Below are positions 31,660 through 40,914 of a stretch of 64,000 nt of DNA, piece by piece (positions within the stretch are counted from its first letter, which is position 1; each line of letters begins with the position of its first letter). Below the pieces are notes generated by a model. It ran no database searches, was not told the DNA's origin, and saw only the letters and a list, made by a program, of their open reading frames with translations. Source of the stretch: CAVQXR01 sp046330455 (lineage in GTDB: Bacteria; Actinomycetota; Thermoleophilia; Gaiellales; Gaiellaceae); assembly GCA_046330455.1 (NCBI GenBank), contig JAXLSU010000006.1:155077-219076 (forward strand). The letters run 5' to 3'. Position numbers and translations under genes: made by a program.

Positions 31660-33362
31660 CCTCCAGCGCCCGGGACGCTCCGTCGCTCCCTTCGCCCGCT
31701 CGCCCGGTGTCGGCCGTGCGGGTTCAGGGGCTGACGAAGCAGTTCGTGCTGCCCCAGGAGCATGTGACGACGGTGAAGGCGCGGTTCACCCGCTCGGCGG
31801 AGGCGCGGCCGGACACCTCGCTCACCGCACTCGACGACGTGACGTTCGAGATCCGCCGCGGCGAGTTCCTCGGGATCCTCGGCAAGAACGGCAGCGGCAA
31901 GAGCACGCTGCTGCGGTGCCTGGCCGGGATCTACGTGCCGGATGCCGGAACGGTCTCGGTCGAGGGGCGGCTCGTTCCGTTCATCGAGCTCGGGGTCGGG
32001 TTCGACCCGCAGCTACCGGCACGGGACAATGCGGTGCAGAGCGCGGTGCTGTTCGGGCTCGAGCGGGCCGAGGCCGAGCAACGCTTCGACGCGATGCTCG
32101 ATTTCGCCGAGCTGCGCGCGTTCGCCGGCCAGAAGCTGAAGAACTACTCGAGCGGGATGGCGGCCCGGCTCGCGTTCGCGGTCGCCGCGCACGTCGATGC
32201 GGACATCCTCCTCTGCGACGAGGTGCTGGCCGTCGGGGACACCGGCTTTCGCGCCCGGTGCTTCGAGCACTTCGACCGCATGCGGGCGGAGGGGAAGACG
32301 GTCGTGCTCGTGACGCACGACGTGAACGTGGTTCGCGAGCGCTGCGACCGTGCGTTGCTGCTCCATCGCGGCAGGCTCGTCGAGATCGGGGATCCGGAGC
32401 AGGTGGCCGACACCTACGACCGCCTGAGCCAGGAGCCCCTGTCGGAGCCTGCGGCGCCGTCGACGGGCGGTGCGCCGGTCAGGCCTGCCGCGCTCTCCCG
32501 CGCGCTGCGAGCGGTGGGGCGAGGGGCCGCGACGCTCGCGTCGATGCTCGGTACGCCGTCGTTGCTCGCACCCCGGCAGCGGCGCTTCGCGACGGTGACC
32601 GGGATGCTCGCGAGCACCGACTACAAGCTGAAGTACCTGGATGCGGCCCTCAGCTATGCCTGGGCGCTCCTGCGGCCGGCGGTGTTCTTCGCGGTCTTGT
32701 TCGCCGTCTTCGGCGGTCTCGGGCGCATGAACGCCGGGGTGGAGCACTACGCGGCGTACCTCGCAGTTGCCGTCGTGCTGTGGACGTTCTTCATCCAGTC
32801 GACGACGAGCTCGATCTATGCGTACCGGCAGCGGGCGCGGCTCCTGCGCACGTTGCCGCTCCCGCGCTTGGCGGTGCCGTTTGCGACCGTGCTCGCGGCG
32901 TCGTTCGACTTCGCGATGAACTTCGCCGTCGTCATCGCCGTGTTCTTCCTCTCGGGTCTGACGCCGACAGCGTCGTGGCTCGAGCTGCCTCTGATCGTCG
33001 GCGCCGTCGCGCTCCTCACCACCGGCATGAGCCTGCTGCTGTCGTCGCTCTTCGTCCGCCACCGCGATCTCGACCAGCTCTGGGGGGTCACGGGCCAGGC
33101 GCTCTTCTTCCTGACGCCGATCTTCTACGTGGTCACGACGGTTCCGGAGCCGTTTCAGCGGGTGATCGTGCTCGTGAACCCCCTCGCGACCGCGCTCACC
33201 GAGGCCAGGCACGCGCTCATCGACCCGGGAGCCCCGAGCGCTGCCGCGGTTGCGGGCGGCTGGCCGTACCTCCTCGTGCCGGTGGCGATCACGGCCGCGC
33301 TCGTCCTGCTCGGAGCCTGGACCTACCGGCGCGAGAGCCCGAAGGCGGCGGAGCTCATCTAG
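31647..33362 (+). CDS. Fused ABC-type polysaccharide exporter: Wzt-like ATPase joined to Wzm-like permease
   Basis: A 571-residue fusion. Residues 20-280 are an ABC ATPase of the TagH/KpsT/Wzt class: Walker A GKNGSGKST at 79-87, signature YSSGMAARLAFA near 168, Walker B ILLCDEVLAVGD and the switch His in LVTHDVNV. After a linker, residues 315-571 are a TagG/Wzm-type permease with about six helices (e.g. LSYAWALLRPAVFFAVLF, LTTGMSLLLSSLFVRHRDLDQ, ending GAWTYRRESPKAAELI). In most bacteria these are two genes, permease first, so this single gene in ATPase-permease order is unusual. It exports a lipid-linked glycan across the membrane. Confidence 0.92.
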   Translation: MHGLTSSARDAPSLPSPARPVSAVRVQGLTKQFVLPQEHVTTVKARFTRSAEARPDTSLTALDDVTFEIRRGEFLGILGKNGSGKSTLLRCLAGIYVPDAGTVSVEGRLVPFIELGVGFDPQLPARDNAVQSAVLFGLERAEAEQRFDAMLDFAELRAFAGQKLKNYSSGMAARLAFAVAAHVDADILLCDEVLAVGDTGFRARCFEHFDRMRAEGKTVVLVTHDVNVVRERCDRALLLHRGRLVEIGDPEQVADTYDRLSQEPLSEPAAPSTGGAPVRPAALSRALRAVGRGAATLASMLGTPSLLAPRQRRFATVTGMLASTDYKLKYLDAALSYAWALLRPAVFFAVLFAVFGGLGRMNAGVEHYAAYLAVAVVLWTFFIQSTTSSIYAYRQRARLLRTLPLPRLAVPFATVLAASFDFAMNFAVVIAVFFLSGLTPTASWLELPLIVGAVALLTTGMSLLLSSLFVRHRDLDQLWGVTGQALFFLTPIFYVVTTVPEPFQRVIVLVNPLATALTEARHALIDPGAPSAAAVAGGWPYLLVPVAITAALVLLGAWTYRRESPKAAELI

Positions 33363-33382
33363 GCAGGTCGAGAGACATGCCG

Positions 33383-33407
33383 CCACCGGCCACGCCTCGG
33401 TGGGTTT
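33383..33407 (+). terminator. Weak hairpin after the ABC exporter gene
   Basis: CCACCG (33383-33388) and CGGTGG (33398-33403) can pair around nine bases and are followed by GTTT. It lies 20 bases after the exporter stop and before the convergent sulfotransferase gene, where a terminator is expected. The T-run is short. Confidence 0.3.
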
Positions 33408-33437
33408 CGGGTCGAACCTCATGAGACGCTGCAAGTG

Positions 33438-34187
33438 CTAGTCGAACAGGCGGCCGTGCTCGTCGCTGCCGAGCGCGTCGTCGATCTCACGCAGGTTCGG
33501 CACGAGCGCGTACGTCTCCTCGGTGTTCAGGCGCGCCCGCGCGGGATCGAGATAGCGATCGGCAGCGCCGGCCGGTAGCGGGTCGAGGTCGAGGAACGCG
33601 AAGACCCGGTCGAGCCTGGCCTGGCGTTCGGCGGGCGGTGCGAGGAACAGATCCTCGTAGAACAGGTTCAGGCACCGGTCGGGCGGCAGGCCCGCCAGCA
33701 TCTCGGCGTAGGCACCGACTGTCTCGACCACGTGTCCGAGCCATCCCCCGACCGTCTCGACGGAGAGAGGTCGAAGCTCCGAGAAGTACTCGACGACAGG
33801 CTTCTGTGCGAGCTCGAGATGCCAGAGCTTCGTCTCGTGGCCGAGCAGGTTCGATACGACCGCCCTGAGGAGGTTCCTTCTGCGCAGAAAGACGAGCTTC
33901 CGATCCGGTGCGAGCAGCATGCTCCGGTTGAGCGGCTCGGGCAGCTGGCTCGTGAGCGTCTTGAACCCATCGTAGGCGGCGAAGATCTCCCCGAGCACGG
34001 TGTTCAACGTCGCCTCGTCGACGACTCGTTGCCGGTACTCCCGGTGTCCGTGCCACCAGGACGCGTGGTCGCTGTTGAAGGGCTCGGCGAGCAGCTCGAG
34101 CTCCGGGTGCTCTCCGAGCGCCCCGATCAGGCTCGTGCTCCCGCTGCGCGCGTGCGCGAAGACGATCAACCGCTCGTCAGGCTTCAC
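33438..34187 (-). CDS. Sulfotransferase-family protein
   Basis: A 249-residue PAPS-dependent sulfotransferase-like protein. The 5'-phosphosulfate loop is seen as FAHARSGSTSLIGALGEHPE, close to the N-terminus, and the 3'-phosphate region as LVFLRRRNLLRAVVSNL. These motifs mark the Stf0/NodH-like families that sulfate carbohydrates. It lies between the exporter and the tRNA gene, on the opposite strand, start GTG 34187. A second sulfotransferase (39912) lies in the other half of the cluster, which supports a sulfated glycan product. Confidence 0.8.
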   Translation of the reverse strand: MKPDERLIVFAHARSGSTSLIGALGEHPELELLAEPFNSDHASWWHGHREYRQRVVDEATLNTVLGEIFAAYDGFKTLTSQLPEPLNRSMLLAPDRKLVFLRRRNLLRAVVSNLLGHETKLWHLELAQKPVVEYFSELRPLSVETVGGWLGHVVETVGAYAEMLAGLPPDRCLNLFYEDLFLAPPAERQARLDRVFAFLDLDPLPAGAADRYLDPARARLNTEETYALVPNLREIDDALGSDEHGRLFD

Positions 34188-34252
34188 GTCGTGAGAGCCT
34201 TTCGACCGGGCAGCACCGTCTCACCATAGTCGAGCGCGACGGACACGACGAG

Positions 34253-34341
34253 CGGCGGGGAAGGGATTCGAACCCTTGACCCGTCTTCCAACGGGTTGCG
34301 GTTTTCAAGACCGCCGCTTTCGACCACTCGGCCACCCCGCC
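34253..34341 (-). tRNA. tRNA-Ser (UGA anticodon)
   Basis: Reading on the minus strand, the acceptor GGCGGGG pairs with CCCCGCC, discriminator G at 34253. The anticodon stem GCGGT / ACCGC encloses the loop CTTGAAA, with anticodon TGA. A long extra arm (AACCCGTTGGAAGACGGGT region) and the T-arm GGGTTCGAATCCC follow, the class II form expected for serine. The 3' CCA is not encoded. It divides the polysaccharide locus. Confidence 0.95.
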
Positions 34342-34500
34342 GTAGGCGGATTGTAGGAACTGACCGGGCGGTCGTTCCTGCCGACCGGGACGGCCGGGCA
34401 CCGGAGCCGCGCAGCGCTCACACAGCGGATCCCGCTCACGGCGCGGCTGATAGCTCGGACGAGGGATCAGCCCGTTTGTCGACGCCACCGAGGCAATGGC

Positions 34501-36672
34501 ATGTCCCCGACCTCGGCGAGAAGGCGCGTGCTCGCGTTCCGGACAGGCCGTTCCCTGGGCCGTCGATCGTTCGGAGCGGCCGCTGCGGCTGTCGCGGCGA
34601 CCGCGGGCCTTGCGGCTCCACCGGTCGCGACGGGCCAGGCGATCGATGCGCCGCGAAACACCGTCGCTCCACGGGTTGTCGGGACACCTCGGGTCGGCGA
34701 GTCGCTCCATCCGGAGGGCGGTGGCTGGGCCGGGACCGCACCGCTCGTGTTCACGTTCCAGTGGCAGCGCTGCGGCGCGTCCGGGGCCGGCTGTCTGAGC
34801 ATCAGCGGTGCGACGGGGTACACGTACAGGACCGGCCCGTCCGACGCGGGCTCTCGCCTGCGGGTTCGTGTCACTGCGTCGAATCGAGCAGGCAGCGCGT
34901 CTGCGCTGTCGAGCCTCACTGCCGCCGTCGCATCAGCCTCGCAGCCGACCGCGACGCCGATCGCCGCACCCACGAACGTCCGCGCGCCTCTCGTCGAGGG
35001 GTCGGCGACCCAGGGCGGCACCCTCCATCCGGCGAACGGAGCCTGGACGGGAACCGAGCCGCTGACGTTTCGCTTCCAGTGGAGACGCTGCGATCCGGAC
35101 GGCGCGAACTGCGCCTCGATCGCGAGCGCCACCGCCTACACCTACCGCCCCTCGAAGGCGGATGCGGGCTCTCGCTTGCGCGTCGTCGTCACCGCGCAGA
35201 ACGCAGCGGGCACCGCCTCGGCGACCTCGGCTCCGACACCCGTGGTGCCCGCGCTCACATCCCCCGGCTCGACCTGGGACGGGCATGCAGGGCCCCTCGA
35301 CACGCCCGGAGCGTGCGTCGGCGTGCGCGTCGACACGTCGACCGACCTGAACGCCGCCGTGGCCGCAAATCCGCCCGGAACGACGTTCTGCCTGCTCGAG
35401 GGCGTGCACCGCATGACGGCCCCGGTGACACCCAAGGCGGGAGACTCCTTCATCGGGGAGCGCGGAGCAGTTCTCAGCGGTGCGAAGCTGATCACGTCGG
35501 AGTTCGTTCGGCAAGGCTCCTTCTGGGTTGCGTCCGGGCAGACCCAGCGGAACCCGATCGTGAAGGGGACATGTCAGCCTTCGTCGTTCACCGGCTGCAG
35601 GTACGCAGAGGACGTGTATTTCGACGACCGGCTCCTGGCACGCGTAATGGATCTCCCGTCGCTTCGGCCCGGGACGTTCTACTTCGACTACGGGGCATCC
35701 AGGATCTACATCGCCGACGATCCGGTCGGGCATCGTGTCGAGGCAGCGGTGGCGCGCGGAGCGTTCCGTGGGTGGCAGACAGCAGCCTTCGACGTGACCG
35801 TGCGGAACCTCGTGATCGAGAAGTTCGCGAACGAGGCGCAGTTCGGGGCCGTCAATTGCGGGCTTCGCTGGGTCGTCGAGGACAACGAGGTCCGGTTCAA
35901 CCATGCGATGGGCATCCAGGGCGGCTCGATCGTCAGGAACAACTCCATCCACCACAACGGACAGCTGGGGCTCGGCTCACGGGGCGAGCTCGTCGAGGGC
36001 AACGAGATCGCCTTCAACAACACCGCCCGTTTCAGCGCCGGCTGGGAGGCAGGCGGCGCGAAGTGGGTCCTGACCGACGGTCTCGTGGTGCGCGGCAACT
36101 ACGTCCACGACAACGACGGCCCCGGGCTCTGGACCGACATCGGAAACATCCGCACCCGGTACGAGGGCAATCTGATCGAGGACAACAGCCGCGCAGGGAT
36201 CATGCACGAGATCAGCTATGACGCGGTGATCCGGAACAACGTCGTCCGCGGCAACGGGTTCGGCACGACCACCGGCTGGCTGGACGGAGCGGGGATCCTG
36301 ATCGCCTCCTCGCCGAACGTCGAGATCTACGGAAACGTCGTGAGCGACAACTGGAACGGCATCGGAGTCACCCAGACCGATCGTGGTGCCGGGCGCTTCG
36401 GCCCGTACGAGGCCCATGACATCTTCGTTCACGACAACAGGGTCACGATGAAGGTCGGACGGACGGGGTTGGCCCAGGGGGTCGGTGACTACTCGTACTT
36501 CGAGACGCGGAACAACCGCTTCGCCGGGAACACGTACGTGGTCTCGTGCTCGAACGCCTCGCCGTTTGCCTGGCGCAGCCCGCGTGGTCAGGCATTCGAC
36601 GGGAGGTTGAGTCTGGCCGAGTGGCGGTCGGTTGGCAACGACGTGGACGGCTCGTTCCTGCCGTGTAGCTGA
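34501..36672 (+). CDS. Secreted right-handed beta-helix protein with two Ig-like repeats
   Basis: A 723-residue exported protein. The N-terminus has basic residues and an Ala-rich helix, ending PPVATGQA, a signal peptide. Two ~95-residue Ig-like repeats follow (residues about 55-150 and 155-250), each with FQWQRC or FQWRRC, YTYR and DAGSRLRV.VTA.N.AG. From about residue 300 the chain becomes a parallel beta-helix with short periodic 'N.I..N' strands (VRNNSIHHNG, VEGNEIAFNN, VVRGNYVHDN, IRNNVVRGNG). Such folds usually bind or cleave polysaccharides (lyases, epimerases). It could trim the exported glycan; catalytic residues cannot be pointed out. Confidence 0.82.
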   Translation: MSPTSARRRVLAFRTGRSLGRRSFGAAAAAVAATAGLAAPPVATGQAIDAPRNTVAPRVVGTPRVGESLHPEGGGWAGTAPLVFTFQWQRCGASGAGCLSISGATGYTYRTGPSDAGSRLRVRVTASNRAGSASALSSLTAAVASASQPTATPIAAPTNVRAPLVEGSATQGGTLHPANGAWTGTEPLTFRFQWRRCDPDGANCASIASATAYTYRPSKADAGSRLRVVVTAQNAAGTASATSAPTPVVPALTSPGSTWDGHAGPLDTPGACVGVRVDTSTDLNAAVAANPPGTTFCLLEGVHRMTAPVTPKAGDSFIGERGAVLSGAKLITSEFVRQGSFWVASGQTQRNPIVKGTCQPSSFTGCRYAEDVYFDDRLLARVMDLPSLRPGTFYFDYGASRIYIADDPVGHRVEAAVARGAFRGWQTAAFDVTVRNLVIEKFANEAQFGAVNCGLRWVVEDNEVRFNHAMGIQGGSIVRNNSIHHNGQLGLGSRGELVEGNEIAFNNTARFSAGWEAGGAKWVLTDGLVVRGNYVHDNDGPGLWTDIGNIRTRYEGNLIEDNSRAGIMHEISYDAVIRNNVVRGNGFGTTTGWLDGAGILIASSPNVEIYGNVVSDNWNGIGVTQTDRGAGRFGPYEAHDIFVHDNRVTMKVGRTGLAQGVGDYSYFETRNNRFAGNTYVVSCSNASPFAWRSPRGQAFDGRLSLAEWRSVGNDVDGSFLPCS

Positions 36673-36875
36673 TCTCCGCGGGCCGCCCGGTCCGGACTCG
36701 CCTTCGTGGCGACGGTGCGAGAAGCCGATCGCAGGACCGGGCGATGCCCGTCGGGACGCGCGTCTTGCGGCGAGTACAGTAGGCCGATGGGTTCGGCGAG
36801 ACGTCGACCGGACGCGCCTGGAGCGTCGGCGCTCCTCTGCCGGCCGGGACCGATGAAGGACATCGAGCCAGGTCT

Positions 36876-38321
36876 GTGACCGAGCGGCTGCGAACCGGCG
36901 AGATCTGGCTGGTCGGCCTGGTCGCTGCCGCGGGCCTGGGAGTGCTCGTCGAGCGCTCGCCCGCGGCGGCCCTCGGGGCCGGTGTCGTCGTTGCCGCGGC
37001 GGCAGTACTGGTTCTGGCCCGGCGTCACACGGTGGCGGTGATCCTCGGGAGCGCCGTCGTCCTGTCGAGCGCCCTCGTGGACCTGCCGAACCGCCTGAGC
37101 ATGGGCCAGTTCACCGCCAACGCGGGGCTGACCGTCGCCTACTCGATCCTGGGGGTGGTGGTCATCGCCTACTGGCGGGCCCCGGCAGGCCGCGACGCGG
37201 TCAGGCCGCTCATGCCCTTCGGGGCGTTGTTGATCCTCGCGATGCTCTCGGTCGGATGGGGGGAGCCGTCCGTTGCCGCCGTCCAGAACGTGCTCGTTCT
37301 CCTCGTGTTCATCGCCGCCGCCTTCTGCGGTGCCTGGATTGCGATGCACGAGCCGACCCCGGGCCGGTTCGCAGGCCGGATCTTCACGTGGGGATCGATC
37401 GTGGCTCTCGCCCTGTACTCGGGCAGCCTGGTGCTCGGGGGGGCAGGTGGCGGAACAGTGGTCGGCAACCGATCGTTCGCGCTGTTCGCGCTGCTCGTCG
37501 TCGCCTGGGGGGCTGCCGCCTGGCGATACCACGGACGGTACGGGCGAGCGTTCACAGTCCTCGGGACCGGCCTCATCCTGCTCAGCCTCTCCCGTATCGC
37601 CTTTGCGGCTGCGCTCGTCATCTGCTGCGGTGTCTGGCTGAACCGCCGGACGCTCGGCGGCTGGGTGCGCTTCCTCGCTGCGGTCGCTGCGACCGCGGCC
37701 ATCGGCTACCTCGTGATCGAGACGGTCGATCCCCTTCGCGAGCGTTTCTTCACCGGAGACGTCCGCTCGCTCGGAGGCGGGCTGACCGTGAACCTCACGG
37801 GCAGATCGGAGCTCTGGTCGTCCACATGGACGTCGTATCTCGAGTCACCGATCTTCGGGCACGGTGCCGGCAGCGCTGACACGTTGATCGCGAATCTGTA
37901 CTCGGAAGCGATCGGGCATCCTCACAACGACTATCTGCGGATCCTGCACGACTACGGGCTGCTGGGTGCCTGTCTCTGGGCCTCCGGCTTCCTCTGGCTC
38001 ATGACGCGCACCTGGCGGTCTTGGCACCGTCCCCCGACCGGCTCCGCCGTCCCGGTTAGCCACGACCGGCAGCTCCGGCACGTGAGTGCCGCAGCGTTTC
38101 TCGCCCTGCTCGCCGTGGCGATCACGATGGCAACCGACAACGCCGTCGTCTACCTGTACGTGATGGGGCCGCTCGGTGTTCTCGTCGGGCTTTCGCTGGG
38201 CTCGGAGGCACGGGTTGCTCGCGGGGAAGCTCTGAGCCGCCTCGGGCAACGGTCGGTCGTGCCGTCTGGTCGCCTCGTCGCGGAGCGTCCTGGTAAGACC
38301 GCCGACGAGGGCCGTGTCTGA
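36876..38321 (+). CDS. O-antigen polymerase/ligase (Wzy-type) membrane protein
   Basis: A 481-residue multi-pass protein with about 11 helices. The Wzy_C motif is present near residues 325-365: FGHGAGSADTL, then IGHPHNDYLRILHDYGLLG, a conserved outer loop with His and Asp. It likely polymerises or ligates lipid-linked repeat units at the outer face of the membrane. The start is GTG 36876, and its stop overlaps the flippase start by 8 bases. The preceding gap, 36673-36875 (203 bases), shows no recognisable gene or clear promoter. It is a separate copy from the ligase gene at 16246. Confidence 0.85.
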   Translation: MTERLRTGEIWLVGLVAAAGLGVLVERSPAAALGAGVVVAAAAVLVLARRHTVAVILGSAVVLSSALVDLPNRLSMGQFTANAGLTVAYSILGVVVIAYWRAPAGRDAVRPLMPFGALLILAMLSVGWGEPSVAAVQNVLVLLVFIAAAFCGAWIAMHEPTPGRFAGRIFTWGSIVALALYSGSLVLGGAGGGTVVGNRSFALFALLVVAWGAAAWRYHGRYGRAFTVLGTGLILLSLSRIAFAAALVICCGVWLNRRTLGGWVRFLAAVAATAAIGYLVIETVDPLRERFFTGDVRSLGGGLTVNLTGRSELWSSTWTSYLESPIFGHGAGSADTLIANLYSEAIGHPHNDYLRILHDYGLLGACLWASGFLWLMTRTWRSWHRPPTGSAVPVSHDRQLRHVSAAAFLALLAVAITMATDNAVVYLYVMGPLGVLVGLSLGSEARVARGEALSRLGQRSVVPSGRLVAERPGKTADEGRV

Positions 38322-39915
38322 GCCGACACAGAGCCGGCGGGGCCTACCAGCACAGGAGTCGCGAGACGGCGGCCGGGAGCACGACGCGCTCGCGACCGTT
38401 CGGGCCCTCGTAGGTGGAATGGGGCTGAACCTGGCTGGCGGGGCGGCGAACGCCGGGCTGACGTTCGCCTTCACGCTTCTGATCACCCATGCTCTCGCCC
38501 CGGCGGACGTCGGCGTCTTCCTTCAGGTCCTCGGTGTCTTCCTGATCCTGATCGTCGTCACCCAGTTCGGCGCCGGTGCGACGATCGTCAAGACGCTCGC
38601 CGAGCTCCGTGCGGTCGGGCGGTCGATGCAACTCCGGCACGCAACCCGCACCGCGCTCGTGCCCGTCGCTGCGCTCTCGGGCGCGGCGGCGGTCGGCGTG
38701 TTCCTGCTTGCAGCTCCGCTGGCCGGGATCGTGGTCTCGGACGGGCATCGTGAGGATGCCGCGACGTACCTGCGCACGCTGGCGCCGTTCATTCCGATCG
38801 GCGCGCTCTTCGCCGTGCTGCTGGCAGCGACCCGAGGGCTCGGCACGATGGTTCCCACCGCGGCGCTCGACAGCATGCTGAAGCCCGGCCTCCGCGTGGT
38901 TCTCGTCGCGTGTGCAGCAGCGCTCGTCACGCTCTCACCGGTCGTGCTCGGGATCCTCTGGGCGCTCCCGCTCGCGCTCGGGCTCCTGGGGGCGATCATC
39001 GTCTTCCTGCGGCTGACGAGACGAAGCAGGGTCGCCTCGTCTCTCTCCGGGGCCGGGCAGCGCATCGCGGCGCGCGAGTACTGGCTGTTCACGATCCCGC
39101 AGTGGCTCTCAGATGTCTTCCAGCTGGCCGTGCTCTGGCTGGACGTCGTGCTGGTCGGCGCGCTCGCCTCGTCGGAGGAAGCGGGGATCTACGGGGCGAT
39201 CTCGCGGCTCGTGACGTTCGGCTCGATCGGGCTGGTGGCCCTGGTCATGGTGATCGGCCCGCAGCTGAGCGCTCTCTTCGCCCTGAACGATCTGCCCCGG
39301 GTCAGGCGGCTGTACCGGCTCTCCACGCTCTGGCTCGCCAGCGTCTCGATTCCGGTCTTCATGGTCATGGGCGTCTTTGCGCCGCTGCTCGTGAGGATCT
39401 TCGGCGAGGATTTCTCCCTGGGATCGACGGCGTTGAGGATCCTCTCCGCGGCGATGATGCTGGACGTCGTCGCCGGCCCGGCGCTGCTCGCGCTCCTGAT
39501 GGGCGGGCGCAGCGGGCTCGTGCTTCTGAACACGTCGGTCGCGTTCGCCGTCAATATCGCCCTGAACGTCGCGTTGATCCCTCAGCTCGGGATGAACGGC
39601 GCGGCGGTCGCCTGGGCGATCAGCCTGGCGCTCGTGAACGTCCTCGCGGTCACGCAGCTGCATCGCCTCTGGAGGATTCTCGCCTGCGACCGGACGTTCT
39701 TCGAGGTCGCGGCCGTCGGCATCCTGTGCTTTGGCTTCGGCAGCCTCGTCGCCGTTCGCCTCGGCGGCCAGCACGTCACGACGCTCGTCGTGGCCGCGGT
39801 GCTCGAGGCGGCGGTCTACCTGGCGGTGATGTGGAGGCTCAGGGAGCGCCTCGCCCTCGAGTCGCTGCTCGAGGCAGTGAGGCGCCGGACGCCTCGAGAG
39901 CAGGCGACGGCATGA
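38314..39915 (+). CDS. Wzx-type flippase (polysaccharide biosynthesis/MATE-like)
   Basis: A 533-residue protein with about 14 hydrophobic helices and the pattern of the MOP superfamily polysaccharide flippases that turn lipid-linked repeat units across the inner membrane. Blocks such as LVMVIGPQLSALFALNDL, FGEDFSLGSTALRIL and MNGAAVAWAISLALVNVLAVTQL (shown as NGAAVAWAISLALVN) are typical of this family. GTG 38314 overlaps the ligase gene stop; its own stop overlaps the sulfotransferase gene by four bases. Wzy and Wzx genes side by side mark a Wzx/Wzy-type pathway. Confidence 0.88.
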   Translation: MSEPTQSRRGLPAQESRDGGREHDALATVRALVGGMGLNLAGGAANAGLTFAFTLLITHALAPADVGVFLQVLGVFLILIVVTQFGAGATIVKTLAELRAVGRSMQLRHATRTALVPVAALSGAAAVGVFLLAAPLAGIVVSDGHREDAATYLRTLAPFIPIGALFAVLLAATRGLGTMVPTAALDSMLKPGLRVVLVACAAALVTLSPVVLGILWALPLALGLLGAIIVFLRLTRRSRVASSLSGAGQRIAAREYWLFTIPQWLSDVFQLAVLWLDVVLVGALASSEEAGIYGAISRLVTFGSIGLVALVMVIGPQLSALFALNDLPRVRRLYRLSTLWLASVSIPVFMVMGVFAPLLVRIFGEDFSLGSTALRILSAAMMLDVVAGPALLALLMGGRSGLVLLNTSVAFAVNIALNVALIPQLGMNGAAVAWAISLALVNVLAVTQLHRLWRILACDRTFFEVAAVGILCFGFGSLVAVRLGGQHVTTLVVAAVLEAAVYLAVMWRLRERLALESLLEAVRRRTPREQATA

Positions 39916-40889
39916 CGGAGGGCAGCTCGAACATCGTCCTGTACATCGGTGGCGAGGGCCGGAGCGGAAGCACGCTCCTCTCCGCGCTGATCGGTCGCTA
40001 CGACGGGTTCTTTCCGGTCGGAGAGCTCCGTGGGGTGTGGCAGGCGCTCCGGACGAACGAGCTCTGCGGTTGCGGTGAGGCGTTCGACAGGTGCCCGTTC
40101 TGGCGTGAGGTGGGACGGGCCGCGTTCGGCGGCTGGGAACGTGTCGATCTCGAACGTACGCTCCTGCTGGACGCCAGCTACGCGAGGCATCGATTCGTCG
40201 GGCGCCTCGTCGTACCGCATCTTCGTCGCCAGCACCGAGCCCCGATCGAGGAGCTCACGTCGATGCTCAGTTCGCTCTACCTCGCGGTGCAGTCGGTCTC
40301 GGGGTGCCGGGTCATCGTCGACTCGACGAAGGACCCGGCGTACGCTCTGCTGCTGAAGGAGGTTGGCGACCTCGACCTCCGCCTCGTGCATCTCGTTCGC
40401 GACAGCCGTGCCGTGGCCTACGCGTGGACGAAGACACAGGTTGCCCGCCCCGAGTATGCCGGGCACCCGACCCTCGCCGGCACCTTCATGACGAGCCGCG
40501 CACCGTGGCGGGCCGCCCTCGAGTGGGATGCGAAGAACGCCCTCATCCACTGGCTCGGAGCAGCCGGCATTCCCCGGCTGCTGATCCGCTACGAGTCGTT
40601 CACGGCCGACCCCGACGCGGGGCTCCGCCGGATCCTCGCCTTTGCGGGCGAGAGGGACGCAGCGCCGATACCGGGTGTCACCGGGCAGGCAGCGGCGAAG
40701 CAGTACCCGTCTCTGCCCCATCACACGGTCGGCGGAAACCGGATCCGGTTCGACCGCGGAACGGTCGAGGTCCGCTCCGATCGCGAATGGCAGCAGTCGA
40801 TGGGCCGATCGGAGCGGGCGGTGGTCGGAGCGCTGACGCTGCCCCTCCTGCTCGCCTACGGCTATCTGGGCCCGACCGGCAGGGGTTGA
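39912..40889 (+). CDS. Sulfotransferase-family protein
   Basis: A 325-residue PAPS-dependent sulfotransferase. The phosphosulfate loop reads IGGEGRSGSTLLSALI at residues 12-27, and the second site LVHLVRDSRAVAYAW near residue 160. A cysteine-rich stretch LCGCGEAFDRCPFW follows the first third, as seen in some carbohydrate sulfotransferases. ATG 39912 overlaps the flippase stop by four bases (ATGA), so it is translated with Wzx. Together with the copy at 33438 it argues for a sulfated sugar in the product; the acceptor is unknown. Confidence 0.82.
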   Translation: MTEGSSNIVLYIGGEGRSGSTLLSALIGRYDGFFPVGELRGVWQALRTNELCGCGEAFDRCPFWREVGRAAFGGWERVDLERTLLLDASYARHRFVGRLVVPHLRRQHRAPIEELTSMLSSLYLAVQSVSGCRVIVDSTKDPAYALLLKEVGDLDLRLVHLVRDSRAVAYAWTKTQVARPEYAGHPTLAGTFMTSRAPWRAALEWDAKNALIHWLGAAGIPRLLIRYESFTADPDAGLRRILAFAGERDAAPIPGVTGQAAAKQYPSLPHHTVGGNRIRFDRGTVEVRSDREWQQSMGRSERAVVGALTLPLLLAYGYLGPTGRG

Positions 40890-40914
40890 CGGTGGCCCGG
40901 GAGATTCGTGATCG

